Of a stretch of DNA of 64,000 bases, positions 12,283 to 24,400 are shown in pieces. The stretch's first letter is position 1. Each line of letters opens with the position of its first letter. The stretch spans positions 3,135,911 to 3,199,910 of the forward strand of contig OZ034970.1 of NCBI GenBank assembly GCA_964030785.1. Direction: 5' to 3'. A model generated the notes under the pieces. The model was given only the letters and a program-made list of their open reading frames with translations. It was not told the DNA's origin and searched no databases. The position numbers and the translations under genes were made by a program. Source of the stretch: Siderastrea siderea (Eukaryota > Cnidaria > Anthozoa > Scleractinia > Rhizangiidae).

Positions 12283-12514
12283 CAGGGTCCCAAAGGGGTT
12301 TAGGGTTCCAGGGCTCTGGCCTAAAAAATGCAGGGCTCCAGGGCTCCAAGATGGAAAATTCAGGGCTCTAGGGCTCCATTGCTTCACTCCAGGGCTCCAT
12401 TTAGCCAAACAGCATTTTTGTTCGGGCTCCAAGTTGAGAGAGGCTTTGGGTTCCAGGCTCCATGACAAATATTTCAGGGCTACAGGGCTCCATAGACCCC
12501 CCTATGGGACCCTG
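12283..12514. mobile_element. CAGGGT-ended element filled with GGGCTCCA repeats
   Basis: A 232-bp element begins CAGGGTCCCAAAGGGG and ends with the near-complement CCCCCTATGGGACCCTG. It is flanked by the direct repeat ACTAGA at 12277-12282 and 12515-12520. The interior is almost entirely variants of aGGGCTCCA. The Pro/Trp/Ser-rich - strand open frame through it (12040-12468) is a by-product of this repeat. Relatives lie at 16279-16496 and 46134-46376. Confidence 0.75.
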
Positions 12515-13296
12515 ACTAGAAGTATTTTCTCTCTCATATTAAACTCCACTGAAAACACTACCAGGTACCATCTTGAACTCCAAGCTGTGAAGTCGTGAGC
12601 ATGACACACAGCCAGATTTTGCACACACAGAGAAGAATTTGTCTCAGAAGACAAAGTTTATAAAAGATGTTGGATATCTTTTTTGCATGACATAATTTGA
12701 GGGGAAATTGTTATAAAAGCTTTGTTACACACGAGAGGTAATTGATGAGCAGAATGCCTCAGTGTTAAGCTGTAAGTTCTCTTTTTCCTTATGTGTGTAA
12801 TTGTGTGTGTGTAATTGACAAACTAGATTTCGGTTATTAAAACGCCAAACATTTACCAAACGATAACATTAATAAAGATTTAAGATTACTCCAGAACAAT
12901 TGCAAAGTGGCCTAATTTCCCCGGGGAAACTGCAAATATGCAATTAATCCATTTTTCTTTATGGCATAAAGGCTTTTTTGTATATAGCAACATAAATCTT
13001 TAAAGGAAGATAAAGAAATCGAATACCAACCTTGTAGCAGCATGCCACGGAGGTGTAATTATGTAGCGCTCCCAGCACTTTACGTCGAGTGTTAATAACC
13101 TTCCCGATGTTAACACTTCAAACTGTGACTTCCAGCGTTTTCTCCATTATATTCCACCCAGGATAGGCTATTTTAATTAATGCCTTCAGTGAATCAGAAA
13201 CCGCAAGAGCCAAAATCTTGAACGCCACTCGTTTTGAAAGTGCCCAAACAGTAAACCGACCGGTTTATGGCCCGTGTAAATGGTAAACAACCTATG

Positions 13297-13404
13297 AGTC
13301 CCAGGTCTCTAACTAATCACGTAAACTCGAGGGCCCTGGGAAATAGGGAAGGGTCGCGTGACCAACAAAACTCTTCAGCTCAGTAGTCTCGCCCAGTAGT
13401 CTCG
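13297..13404 (+). promoter_or_regulatory. probable untranslated first exon / promoter-proximal block of carotenoid oxygenase copy A
   Basis: This block (CCCAGGTCTCTAAC, then AAACTCGAGGGCCCTGGG, then GCGTGAC and a CAGTAG stretch) is conserved at 31535-31657 and 44727-44841, each time 2-4 kb upstream of a carotenoid oxygenase copy. Each ends in a GTAAGT consensus donor (here from 13405). A matching acceptor TAG precedes the start codon of each copy by 20-30 bases (here the exon would resume at 15457). Conservation in three units plus the donor suggests a non-coding first exon. The transcription start is not visible. Confidence 0.5.
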
Positions 13405-14279
13405 GTAAGTAAACGTTTTTCTGTGGAACGCAAGGCTGAAGCGGACGGGTTAATCCAGGTAAGAACAAATGTTTATGTTTTACCTTTCAATTATTCTTTG
13501 AAGATTGTTTGTTTTTCTTGGATTCACTAGCTTATTCTACGGACGGTTCACTAAGATTAAGTAAGAGTCTTGAAAAAATATGCTGCGATCTGTTTAGGTG
13601 TAGATCACAAAATTTTAAATGATTTGGAGCAACTACAGGATACAGGGCCATTTTTGAAGGCATTTAGATTTGGTGGCTCGTTTGGCTCGGCAGTGGATGA
13701 AAAGAACGAGAAATGGTGGCTTGTTTTCGCTTCTTTATTTAAGAAGTTATGAACGTCCAAAGTCCGTGCAGGCAGAATTCCCCCCCCCCCACCCCACCCC
13801 AGTCTGAGTAAGGCTAATGCATGTTTTGATCGGCCAAGTTGTACATTTGTATAACAGAAGAAACCTGAAATTTCTGCTATGTCATTGATGAGTTTTGGTG
13901 GTTTTTCTAGATTAAAAGTGCCATTCTCACTGCTGATGAGGTATGGCAGAATTTGTCTTGGCGGATCAAGGCACAAAAATTTAAAAACATCTGACTTTTG
14001 TCGCTCATTGTGGTAAAAAAGGATGAGTTTGGCTACTTTTATTGTGTTGTGGAAACAATCCCAAACATGAACAGCATTGTGGGATGGTAAATGTTGCAAA
14101 TGATGCCAGGTTTGGTAATTTGTTCATGTTTTGGTTCTGAAGGCTGATAAAGCTATGAAGTGAGTAAATTGGAGAGTTCTGCAGTTCCTCCCCTAGCCAT
14201 GCTGCACCCAGCCTTGTAGTCTCAGGTCCTTTATTTTAAATTAGCATGCTCAGGTGAACCTCGCCAGACCACAATGCCC

Positions 14280-14900
14280 AGCCATTTAACATGGTTAAAG
14301 GACAGACACTGATAAAATCTAATTTCTTGGCATGGATGGGCTTAAGGCATGCTATTCCATTAAATCTATGTGTAAATATTCCCGATTTTAAGGCTGTCTT
14401 CGACTTGAATAACTATAAGTGTCGGGATTACTATGGTTATTTAATAAAGAAAATGTATGAAAGGCCCAGAAAGTAGAATAAAATAGGCAAAGAATTTGAC
14501 TTAATCGATGACCTAATTTCAAAGACATACCTGCTGCCTATAAGGGTTGCTTTTGGGAAAAAAAGAAGCCGCAAATCATTTATTCTTTTGCTGTTCCTTT
14601 TCACATTCATTCTGGTCAGAGGTTACGGACAAAATTTTAAAGAAATTCAGCAGCTGTGAGTATCTCTTACTACGTGATGTTATGATAGGAATCTTGAAGG
14701 AGGAGATGGATCTAGTAAACTACGTAATAATTTTGCCTGTAGGTAAAAAGTAATTTAAACCTTCTTTCAGCCATTTTAAAAAAATTTTAGTAAACAGATG
14801 TGAAACAGAAAAACATATTGCCTGTAAGTTAAACAAAACTAATCTGTTTCGGAAGAAATTGAATATTTATGAGAAATTCTTTTCACATGGTTAATGTAGT
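14280..14900 (+). mobile_element. decayed LINE fragment (C-terminal end of a reverse transcriptase ORF)
   Basis: Two broken open pieces read like the end of an L1-type LINE ORF2. 14291-14476 contains a GLRHAIPLNL stretch and a NNYKCRDYYGYL stretch. 14547-14753 contains an HLFFCCSFSHSFW motif typical of the zinc-binding tail after the reverse transcriptase. The pieces are separated by a stop and a probable internal deletion near 14480-14560, and no catalytic domain remains. The gene is dead. Its position, just upstream of copy A, has no matching sequence in the other array units. Confidence 0.55.
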
Positions 14901-15479
14901 TACTTGTAATTAATTTAATTTGTAATGTAGCCACTTGTAATTAATTTATTATGAATTGAGATCTTTCTATTAGTATATGCAAATATCTTTAAAAAGGAAA
15001 AGGACTCAATGTTGTAATACATTATGAAAATAGGCCATGTAATTATATACCCACATAACCAAAAACATCTCGGTAAAAAATATTTGGTTGCAATAAAATG
15101 AAAATTAAAAAAAGAAAACCGAAAAGAAACCTAAGCCTATCAATCTGATGTAAAATACTGATCCTTTTTAATAAACACCAGGTTCAAATTAAAAAAAAAA
15201 ACATTCCCCAGCCAGCTCAACCTAAATAGTCTAAAGGGGTGGAACTAAGAGGGGGTTGGACTACAAGCCAGTAATCAGAGGCATTCAGTCTTTCTTTGCA
15301 ATTTGCAAGCACTAACATAGTCCAAGGAATCACAGCAAGGACCTTTCATTGCCTAGGAACAGTCATCATGTTGTTTCACGGTCTGTTTAATTCTGTAAAT
15401 TTACTTTTTAATCAGTTGTATTCTAAATGGTAACTTATCATGTGTGTCATAGCTAGATTAATTCCACCTTGCTGCAAAC

Positions 15480-18400
15480 ATGTCCACTGAAGTAGACCAA
15501 TCGTGCCTGTTCCAAACCGTTGATGAACGCCCTGAACCAATCACTGCTGAGATTAAAGGCAACCTACCCTCTTGGCTGACTGGGACCCTAATAAGGAATG
15601 GGCCTGGTAGGTTTGAATGTGGCAACACCTCCTTCAATCACTGGTTTGATGGCCAAGGTCTTTTGCACCGCTTCCACATACAAGATGGTCATGTGACGTA
15701 CAGTAACAAGTTTGTGCGGAGCCAGAGTTATGCAGATTCCTTGGAGCATGGAAATTCATCTCATCTAGAATTCGGCTCATTCATTCCCCCAGACCCATGC
15801 CAAAACATCTTTGCACGTTTTTTCTCACGCTACTGGAGAGAAGAACTTTCCTTTGATAACACACTTGTCAATGTGATTCCAATTAAAGATAAGATTTATG
15901 CAACGACAGAAAGCCATCTCATATTTGAGATCGACCCCAAGACATTGGATACTTTGAAGAAGGTGGACTTCGAGAGAGAGTTCCCAGGTAACCATGCTAA
16001 CCAGGAAAACATAATTATGCTTGATACCCCCTGGTAGTGGGGTTGTAGCAGTTTTAAAAGGACCCCCCCCCCCACCCAAAAAAGACTCCAGAAATTTATT
16101 TGGTGGCATACCCTTAGTTTGCTTTTTATCACTATCATGGAAAAGGTATTTTTAAAAATGGGAATGTCAAGCATCATTTCATTTTATTGTTGTTAAAGAT
16201 TTAATCAAATTCCTTTCATCCAGTTCTCTTGGTCTCCTTCATTTTTGTTCGGATAGTTAGCATTTTATCTTCGTATCAGGGTCCCAAGGGGGTTTAGGGC
16301 TCTAGGGTTCCAAGAAAGAAAAATTGGGGCTCCAGGGCTCCATGGCTGTACTTTAGGGTTCCATTTAGCAAGAATCATCATTTCTGTCTGGGCTTCAAGT
16401 AGAAAAAGGCTCTGGGCTCCGGGCTCCGGGCTCCGGGCTCCGGGCTCCGGGCTCCGGGCTCCGGGCTCCGGGCTCCGGGCTCTGTTACAACCCTGTAGTA
16501 GGATATCAATCATGAGAATTCATCATTCTACAACTCAATTTGGGAGATGATGTTATTGTGATTTGTGGTGTTCACACTGTAATCAAGGACTCAGCAAGTG
16601 TTGTCAGCCTCAGCTAAAAACACTTTTGCTCTACCCAAGCCCCGTACTGATTTTTAAAACACAGTTTCTGCTTCAGTGGGGCACAGTTGTGGAATAACCT
16701 TCCACACAATGTCAGAGCCATCAGATCTTATAAAAAAGTTTAAAATGATGAGATCAAATGCCTTATGTCTGCCTTGTACTCCCACACGGCAAACATGTAA
16801 ATCAGATGTTATTTTTAACTTTGTAACTGATGTTTTTACTGTGTTTAAATAAAGTATAGGTATGTAATCATGTATGTATGTATGTGTATGTGTACTTCTA
16901 GATATCACTGGGGGTCCACAATGGTAAACTAAAGAAAAGGAATAATAAATAAATTGAAACTATCAACTTGCATACGTTGTTCGTTTCCAGTGGTTTTCGT
17001 TTGTGTGCAGCATCAAGCTGATAGACCCAGCGATGTAATGTAGTCATGAGCTGAGCTGTTTTGTGGGCAAGTGGATCTTAGTTATGCAAACGTTTTATAT
17101 AATAGTAGTATTTAGTGAACCAGCCAACCACCCAATGCTATGAAAATGAATTAGATAATAAGTACACAATGAAAGTCCTCAGAAAAATTTTCTGAGCCCC
17201 CAGCAGGAGTTGACCCACGACCTTCCAGTTACCGGTTGGATGCTCTAACCACTGAGCTGTAGTGACTTACATGGTGAGCAGGTCGCAGGTTTGGGGTATA
17301 AGTCTCAGGACTTCGCATCTTGCGAGTACACTGAACTGTCCAGTGTACAGTGTATTAAGCAAAATAAGTGTTGTGTACACTGCTGGGGGCTCGGAAATTT
17401 TTTCCAAGGATTTACATTGTGTACTTATTAGCTATATCATTCTACTAGTAGTATTATATAAAACATTAGTGTAACTCAGGTTCACTTGTGCATAAAACAG
17501 CTCACACCCCACGATTACAGTACGGTGTCACTAGTGTCTATCAGCTTGCTGCTGCTGTACACAAAAGAAAACCACTGGAAAAGACAACTTATGCAATTTG
17601 ATAATTATAATTTATTTATTTAATTTATTCCTTTTCTTAACCGTTATGGACTCCCTGTGTGGATGTCACTAAAAAACCCATCCAATAGTTTTTATTTTTA
17701 TTTTTTCCCATCAGGGGACGTCACAATTAATGGGGCAACGGCTCACCCGCACCAGACACCAGACGGCTCAGTGATCAACATCTCCGTGACATATGGGCGT
17801 AACCCCACTTACAATCTCATCCAAATACCACCCTCCTTGGGGAAGGCGGGTGAGGCTCCTCTAGAGGGGGGCAAAGTACTTTGCTCCATTGCACCCACAA
17901 GTGGTGTTGGGTATTTCCACAGTTTCTGCCTCACTGAAAACTATATTGTCCTCACTGAAGTCCCTCTTATGCTGGATGTATGGCGCATTCTCAGTCACCG
18001 GTTCTTCAGTACAAGTTTTGAACAATGGCTTTATTGGGATGGTAATCAACTCAGCAGATTCCACGTTGTTGACAGAAAAAATGGCACCCGTGTTGGTGTC
18101 TTTACAGCGGAGCCATTTTTTGTGTTCCACCACATCAATGCCTTTGAAAGAGATGACAAGATTTATCTCGATGCCTGTTGTTACCAAGACAACTCAGTTG
18201 TGAAACAGCTGTACCTACACAATTTGCGCACCCCTGGGCAAGCAGGCCAGAAGAAGTTTGATCTCTCGGATGTGCGTCGTTATGAGCTTCCTTTGGGAGA
18301 ACTGGGAGGAATGGACTTGGAGAAACCTCTCGACAAGGGAGGGGATGGACTGGATTACACTTCGCTGTACATGGGACTAGAGTTACCAAGAATCAACTAT

Positions 18401-21400
18401 GAGGAGTACAATGGCAAACCATACAGGTGTGTCACTTTTGTTTTATTTTTCTGCCCCTTCTGTGGTTCAGATAAATTGATTCGTTAAATGGTATTGATTC
18501 CCCATCTCGGCTGTTCTTTAACATGCTATTACCTTTTGAAATTACATTTTCTATGTTTGAAAAGTAGAGAGGAGGAGAGGTGGAAATGTTGTCCTCGTTC
18601 TTTAATAAATTCTTTAAGTCCCGGCGTGTTACTGATTGTACAAATTCTCCTTTCTGGTCTCAATACATTTCATTAAATGCTATTTGGGAGAACTTGTTTA
18701 ATAATCAAGACAATTCATCTTTTGTGATCATTTCCTTAATTCTGGTGACCTGTATGTGTAACAATGCACTGACATGATAAGGAGAGACTCAATGATGATC
18801 ACTGTAGGATGCAAGGCGATCGCAAAGCTACACCCAGCATGTTTTTAGGATTCCCCAACAGCATGTCGGGTGGTACGTGGTGTAAGCCTTCATGAAACGT
18901 CCTGACAATTCTTTTACTCTGTGCTGTAAGACTTCACTTCTGTTACCCTGTCACTTCTGTTACCTTGTTGCTTCCGTTACCCTGTTACACCACGTACTAC
19001 CCATATATTAGTACCCATTTATTCTTCTGGATAGAGAGAGACAATGAAGAACAAATTTCTTTAATTATCCAGGGAAAATGAGCCACACAAAAACCAGGAC
19101 TGGAACAACAGCCTTTGTTACTCACATGTGCTAACCAATACTAGTACAATACTGACAATATGCTAACCAACATCGCTCCTACACTGGCACAATGCTTGAT
19201 AAGGTGATCCGTTTCTGACGTCATTGTTTACATCCTGGAAAGTTGAATCTTTCAGACGTGTGTATGGCTAGGTGGCAACTCTTGCCATACACACGTCTGT
19301 CAAAACCAAAAGTAAAGAATGTCTCCTTCAATTTTCAACATTTTCCTTGTATTGGTACTGTTGCTAAATGTGAGTCTCTTTCAACTTATCATATTTTTTC
19401 GTTTGTCAAATCTAACGAATCAAAGACTGCTGGGGTTATCAAAGATCGACCTAATATCGCAGTGAATTTTTTGTTTTAGGACCATATATAAGCTGGTAGC
19501 TTTCCTGAGACGTGATTTTCTTTATCAGCAAACGAGATGGCAGAAGAATTAAAATGCAAATACGCGCTTTCTTCGTTAGCTGTCCCTGGCTGTGTCCTCA
19601 GATTAATTAATTTGGTAGCGTTGACGTATATTTTTTCCTATTATCTCCTGGTATCCTAAATCTGCTTCACATATGCGAAGTTTTGTTTGAGATCAAATCA
19701 GCACTAGACATTTACGTAACGTCGTATCTTAGAATGTGTACAAGTGATTTAGAAAAAAAACAAGAAAACCTGTAGTTTATCAAAGACGGGCTCCTAACAC
19801 TAGAATTAATTGTCTGAATATTCCTCTACAGAGCTCAGCGTTTTACTAAAATTACTACTTGTCGAAAGGTGATCCCCAACTAAACGGTTTAAGAGCGGTT
19901 TGCTGTAAGAACCGACTAAGGGTATGCAAGATAGAAAAATCCGATTTTCTCAAAATCTGCCAGAATAAAGGTTTTAGTGAAGTAGTTCTAAAAATATAAG
20001 TTTCGGGTCGTTTAGATTTTTATTTATTTTTTAGTGAATATTTTCGTATTTTGCCCTGCGCGGCAGTCAAAATCAACGCCAAAATCGGGACTTTTCCGGA
20101 AACTCCTGTTCAAATATTCAAAGCGTCCTAAATAAGATTAACCCGGAGAGTTAAAAGATCTTATTTCCTCTGTTTATTAGCAGTGTCAAAGTTTCATGAA
20201 AAGCGAACGTGAATTTTTAACGGAATTTTAAAATTTATACCCAACAACGGTCGTTAGCGACAACCCAATTTAGGCTAAATTCAAGGCTCAAAAAAGCACT
20301 CTGGTACATGGCTTTACACAACAAGACTATACTCCGGGAAAGAACAGTCACTTCAACTAAACATCGGCCGAAAAACATTTTGGGACAAATGAAACGGGGA
20401 ATTTTGAGAGCGTTTTGAAAACAGGCCACTTGAGTAATATGAGCGACCCTTTGACCTTTTATGTCAACGGAAATCAACACATAGCAGCTCTTAAAATGTG
20501 ACTTTCCTTCGCCAGAATACGAGTTTGCTTGTTTTTCTAGAATGTTTTCAAATAGAGGAAACTAGGATTTTGAATTTGGAGGCCTTTGTTCCCAATAATG
20601 AGCGATGTTGGGCAATTTAGAGAAGTATGTTATGAAATTGACCTACTCTATTTATTACCGAATTTTTTCATTCAAAGTCTGTTTACAACGTAAATGCGGA
20701 ATCAATAACGAAGTAAAAATTCGATTCACGAAATGCTTAGGAAACAACTCTAAGTGAGTTTTTCCTGGCTAGAAACTGCAACTTTCATTGCAAAACACAT
20801 AGCGAGATCGCCGAGCCGTGTTGCACGTGAGTTGTCAAATGTTTCTACAGTGCGGCCGAGGTTCCCTATGTTAACGGTTAACCAGATTTAGGCCTGCATA
20901 GCGTGGAGTCGGAAACAGCACTATGGTGACGAACGCTTGTGCTTCATAGGAAAAAAGAAGGGGAAAAAGGGAAAAGAGAGCTTTTATTACATATATACTT
21001 ATTACTATATATATATTTTTACATCCAAACCGGTGACACGTACAATAGAGTTCTTCTGTTGCTGATAGGTTGCAGGAGGAAATTTGATGTTCACAACAAA
21101 TATTAGTCCAAGAACGTAGTTTGAGGGCGTATATGAAGTTTGCACATCAAATTTCCCAGGAACCTATCACACATAGGGCCTGAGACAGAATCCCTCTATT
21201 GTTTTTATCGTCCAACGCTAATTTTTGAGCGAAAATTGCCAATATACGTTGATAGGTGCCACTGAGGAGAGACAGTATCGCGTCACGTGATCGATTTCGA
21301 CCAAATGGAGCACGCTAAAATTTAGCGTTGCAGTAGAAAAGGTTAGCGTCTTGTCGAACAAGCGACTGAAGCGTAGTAAACACACAAAATTCGTTCAATT

Positions 21401-24400
21401 ATTCACTCCAGAAGGCTCTTCAAACTCCCATTCTTAGTGAAACATTTTACCTTTGGTAAATAAAACACATAAAACCCACAAATCAGACTTAATGTCTTTC
21501 TCTAGTTTTCGATAAAACAGCAGCCACTTCCCTCGACTGGTTCCGCTACGGCAGAAGGTGCTGTGATTTGTGCCTTGCATGGGATACAATTGTGCGCACG
21601 CCATAATACTCACAAACAGTCTTAAACACGGCTGTTCTCAGCCTTTTCTTGCTGCCTTTCCTATGCATGTCGCACAGGTTCAACTTGTCATAAGCGATAA
21701 GATTGTAAAAAAAAAAAAAATTAATAATAATAATTTTCTACTATTCTACTGTTCTTACCCCCTTCCCCCTACCCTTGGTTACATAACTCAACCATGGACT
21801 TGGCCGCATTTTATTTCTTTGCTAAGAGTCTTTAATTAGAAGGTCTAACGTCCGCTAAGAAAGAAAGATATTGCACCCTGCGCCATGGGAGAAATACATC
21901 TGCCCAAGCCAAAATACTAAAAAAAAAACACTCCTAAGCATGGGTATGCTTAGCGTTTTCACGCTGCCTTTCTTATGCAAGTCGCACAAGTTCAGGCCAG
22001 TGTTGTAAGCGATGGTGTGCTATAACTGTACAAGCCCGATCTAATACAATCTATCGGGTATAGAACTTTTGCTTCTCTAGCGCAGCATTATGACTTAAAC
22101 GCTTACCACGAAGTAAAAAGCCAATTCGCCTATCAGAGTGACGCAGCTTATAAGTTATTCTCGAAGAGAACAACTCATCCATCGTGCAGTGAGGGACTGG
22201 TACCTGGAGAACAACCTCGACCTATCTGCTTTCTTAGCAACTCGAATATATGTCAAGTTCTTGCCTGTTCCCAGTTTGTTGCGCAACTTTGATTAGTAGT
22301 CTCTTTTTCATGGCAAATGTTTCAGTAAAAAAATTAGGCCAGTATTTTCCTTTGCCAACGTCAAACGCTCTCTATCCAAACTGTTGCCGTGTCACAAGAA
22401 AACTCAAAATTGATTAACATGATTACACCGTCGAATTTACTTGAGGAAGTTGCAAGTGACAGTCGCAAGCTATTTGTAAATCGTGACAATCATTCATGTG
22501 TCTAAGTTCGTGAGTTCCGATAGCCTGCGTAGCAAGCACTTCCGAAGACTTTTCCGCCTTTTTGAGGCATTTTGCGTTTTGGCCGCGCCAAATTAAGGCG
22601 TGCGCAAAAAAGGAAGGAGCGGGAAGTGGGGGGGGGGGGGGGGGGCAAAAAAAGGAACCGCTTGCCCGCAAACGCCACAAGTTTGAAAAACGTCCCTTTA
22701 GCACTCAAGGTTTGGTGAATTCATAGCATGACAGCTTGACAATAAAGCAACAAATAACAGATCACCGGATGTTATAGATTTACTTTCGTCAAAATCAAAA
22801 CATGCTCCACGTAAGTCAAACCCACGAACTGCAGAGACGAAGCACTCAGAGATGTGATGTCGAAACCTCAAAAGTTGGAAACTCAAAGGGGGGCGCTTCA
22901 GGATTTGTCGTTGTAATTTCAAAGTTAATAAATTTGGAAATTTATCTCTGCTAGGAAAATCGGGACAGGCAGAGGAACCGCTGCCCAAACGGGAGATATT
23001 AAATGAGAAAAATCTCTGTGATACCTGCCAGATTGAAATTAAATTTTTCACAACCTCGTCGCATATGACTGACTCGAACCTGTGCGACATCAATAGGAAA
23101 GACAGCATGAAAAGGCTTGTCTACGGGTGTGGCTGCTGTATCATCGAACACGAGCAGTGAGAAACACATTTGTGAAGCAAAGGAAATAGGAGACGTCAGC
23201 AAGCGGGCTAGCACTATAAGGCTCTATTAAACCCTAAAGGCCACCGGCATTGGGAGAACTTGCTTAGTAGTACGTGTCACCGGTTTGAACGTAAAAAAAA
23301 AGTATATAATAATAAGTATATATGTAATAAAAGCTCTCTTTTTCCTTTTTCCCCTACTTTTTTTCCTATCAAGCACAAGCGTTCGTCACCATAGTGTTAT
23401 TTTGCGACTGCACGCTATGCGGGCCTAAAATCTGGTTAATCGTTAACATAGGGAACCTCGGCCGCACTGTAGAAACATTTGACAACTCACGTGCAACACG
23501 GCTCGGCGATCTTGCTATGTGTTTTGCAATGAAAGTTGCAGTTTCCAGCTAGGAAAAGCTCACTTAGGTAAGAGTTATTTCCTAAACATTTCAAGAATCG
23601 GTTTTTTACTTCGTTATTGATTCCGCATTCACGTTGTAAACAGACTTTGAATGTATAATTAGGTGATAAACAGAGTAGGTCAATTTCATAACATACTTCT
23701 CTAAATTGCCCAACATCGCTCATTATTGGGAACAAAGGCCTCCAAATTCAAAATCCTAGTTTTCACTATTTGAAAACATTCTAGAAAAACAAGCAAACTC
23801 GTATTCTGGCGAAGGAAAGTCACATTTTAAGAGCTGCTGTGTGTTGATTTCCATTGACATGAAAGGTCAAAGGGTCGCTCATATCACTCAAGTAGCCTGT
23901 TTTCAAATAGCCTCCCACGCAGTCGTCTTTAGGAGAGTCGTATTTCACTCCCCTCCAAAAAATAACTCTCTTAAAAACGACTGCGTGGGAGGCTAGTTTT
24001 CAAAGCGCTCTCAAAATTCCCCGTTTCATTTGTCCCAAAATGTTTTTCGGCCGATGTTTAGTTGAAGTGATTGTTCTTTCCCAGAGTATAGTCTTGTTGT
24101 GTAAAGCCATGTACCAGAGTGCTTTTTTGAGCCTTGAATTTAGCCTAAATTGGGTTGTCGCTAACGACCGTTGTTGGGTATAAATTTTAAAATTCCGTTA
24201 AAAATTCACGTTCGCTTTTCATGAAGCTTTGACACTGCTAATAAACAGAGAAAATAAGATCTTTTAACTCTCCGGGTTAATCTTATTTAGGACGCTTTGA
24301 ATATTTGAACAGGAGCTTCCGGAAAAGTCACCATTTTGGCGTTGATTTTGACTGCCGCGCAGGGCAAAATACGAAAATATTCACTAAAAAATAAATAAAA

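Noticed and set aside
12040..12468. 142-residue - strand open frame rich in Trp/Ser/Pro
   Set aside because: It is the translation of the GGGCTCCA repeat inside a mobile element.
13605..14099. 164-residue - strand open frame
   Set aside because: Runs through a poly-C tract (Gly run), has no family resemblance, and overlaps sequence paralogous to non-coding DNA in units B and C.
16265..16513. Arg-Ser-Pro-Glu-Pro-Gly repeat protein
   Set aside because: Produced by a heptamer microsatellite; no start context and no neighbours.
16850..16890. CRISPR-like or satellite array from the TATG/TGTATG run
   Set aside because: A short microsatellite tail of a LINE fragment; no spacers.
22423..23108. Several - strand open frames in the centre of the large foldback, considered as transposase remnants
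   Set aside because: No catalytic motif or family resemblance; one contains a proline run from a poly-G tract.
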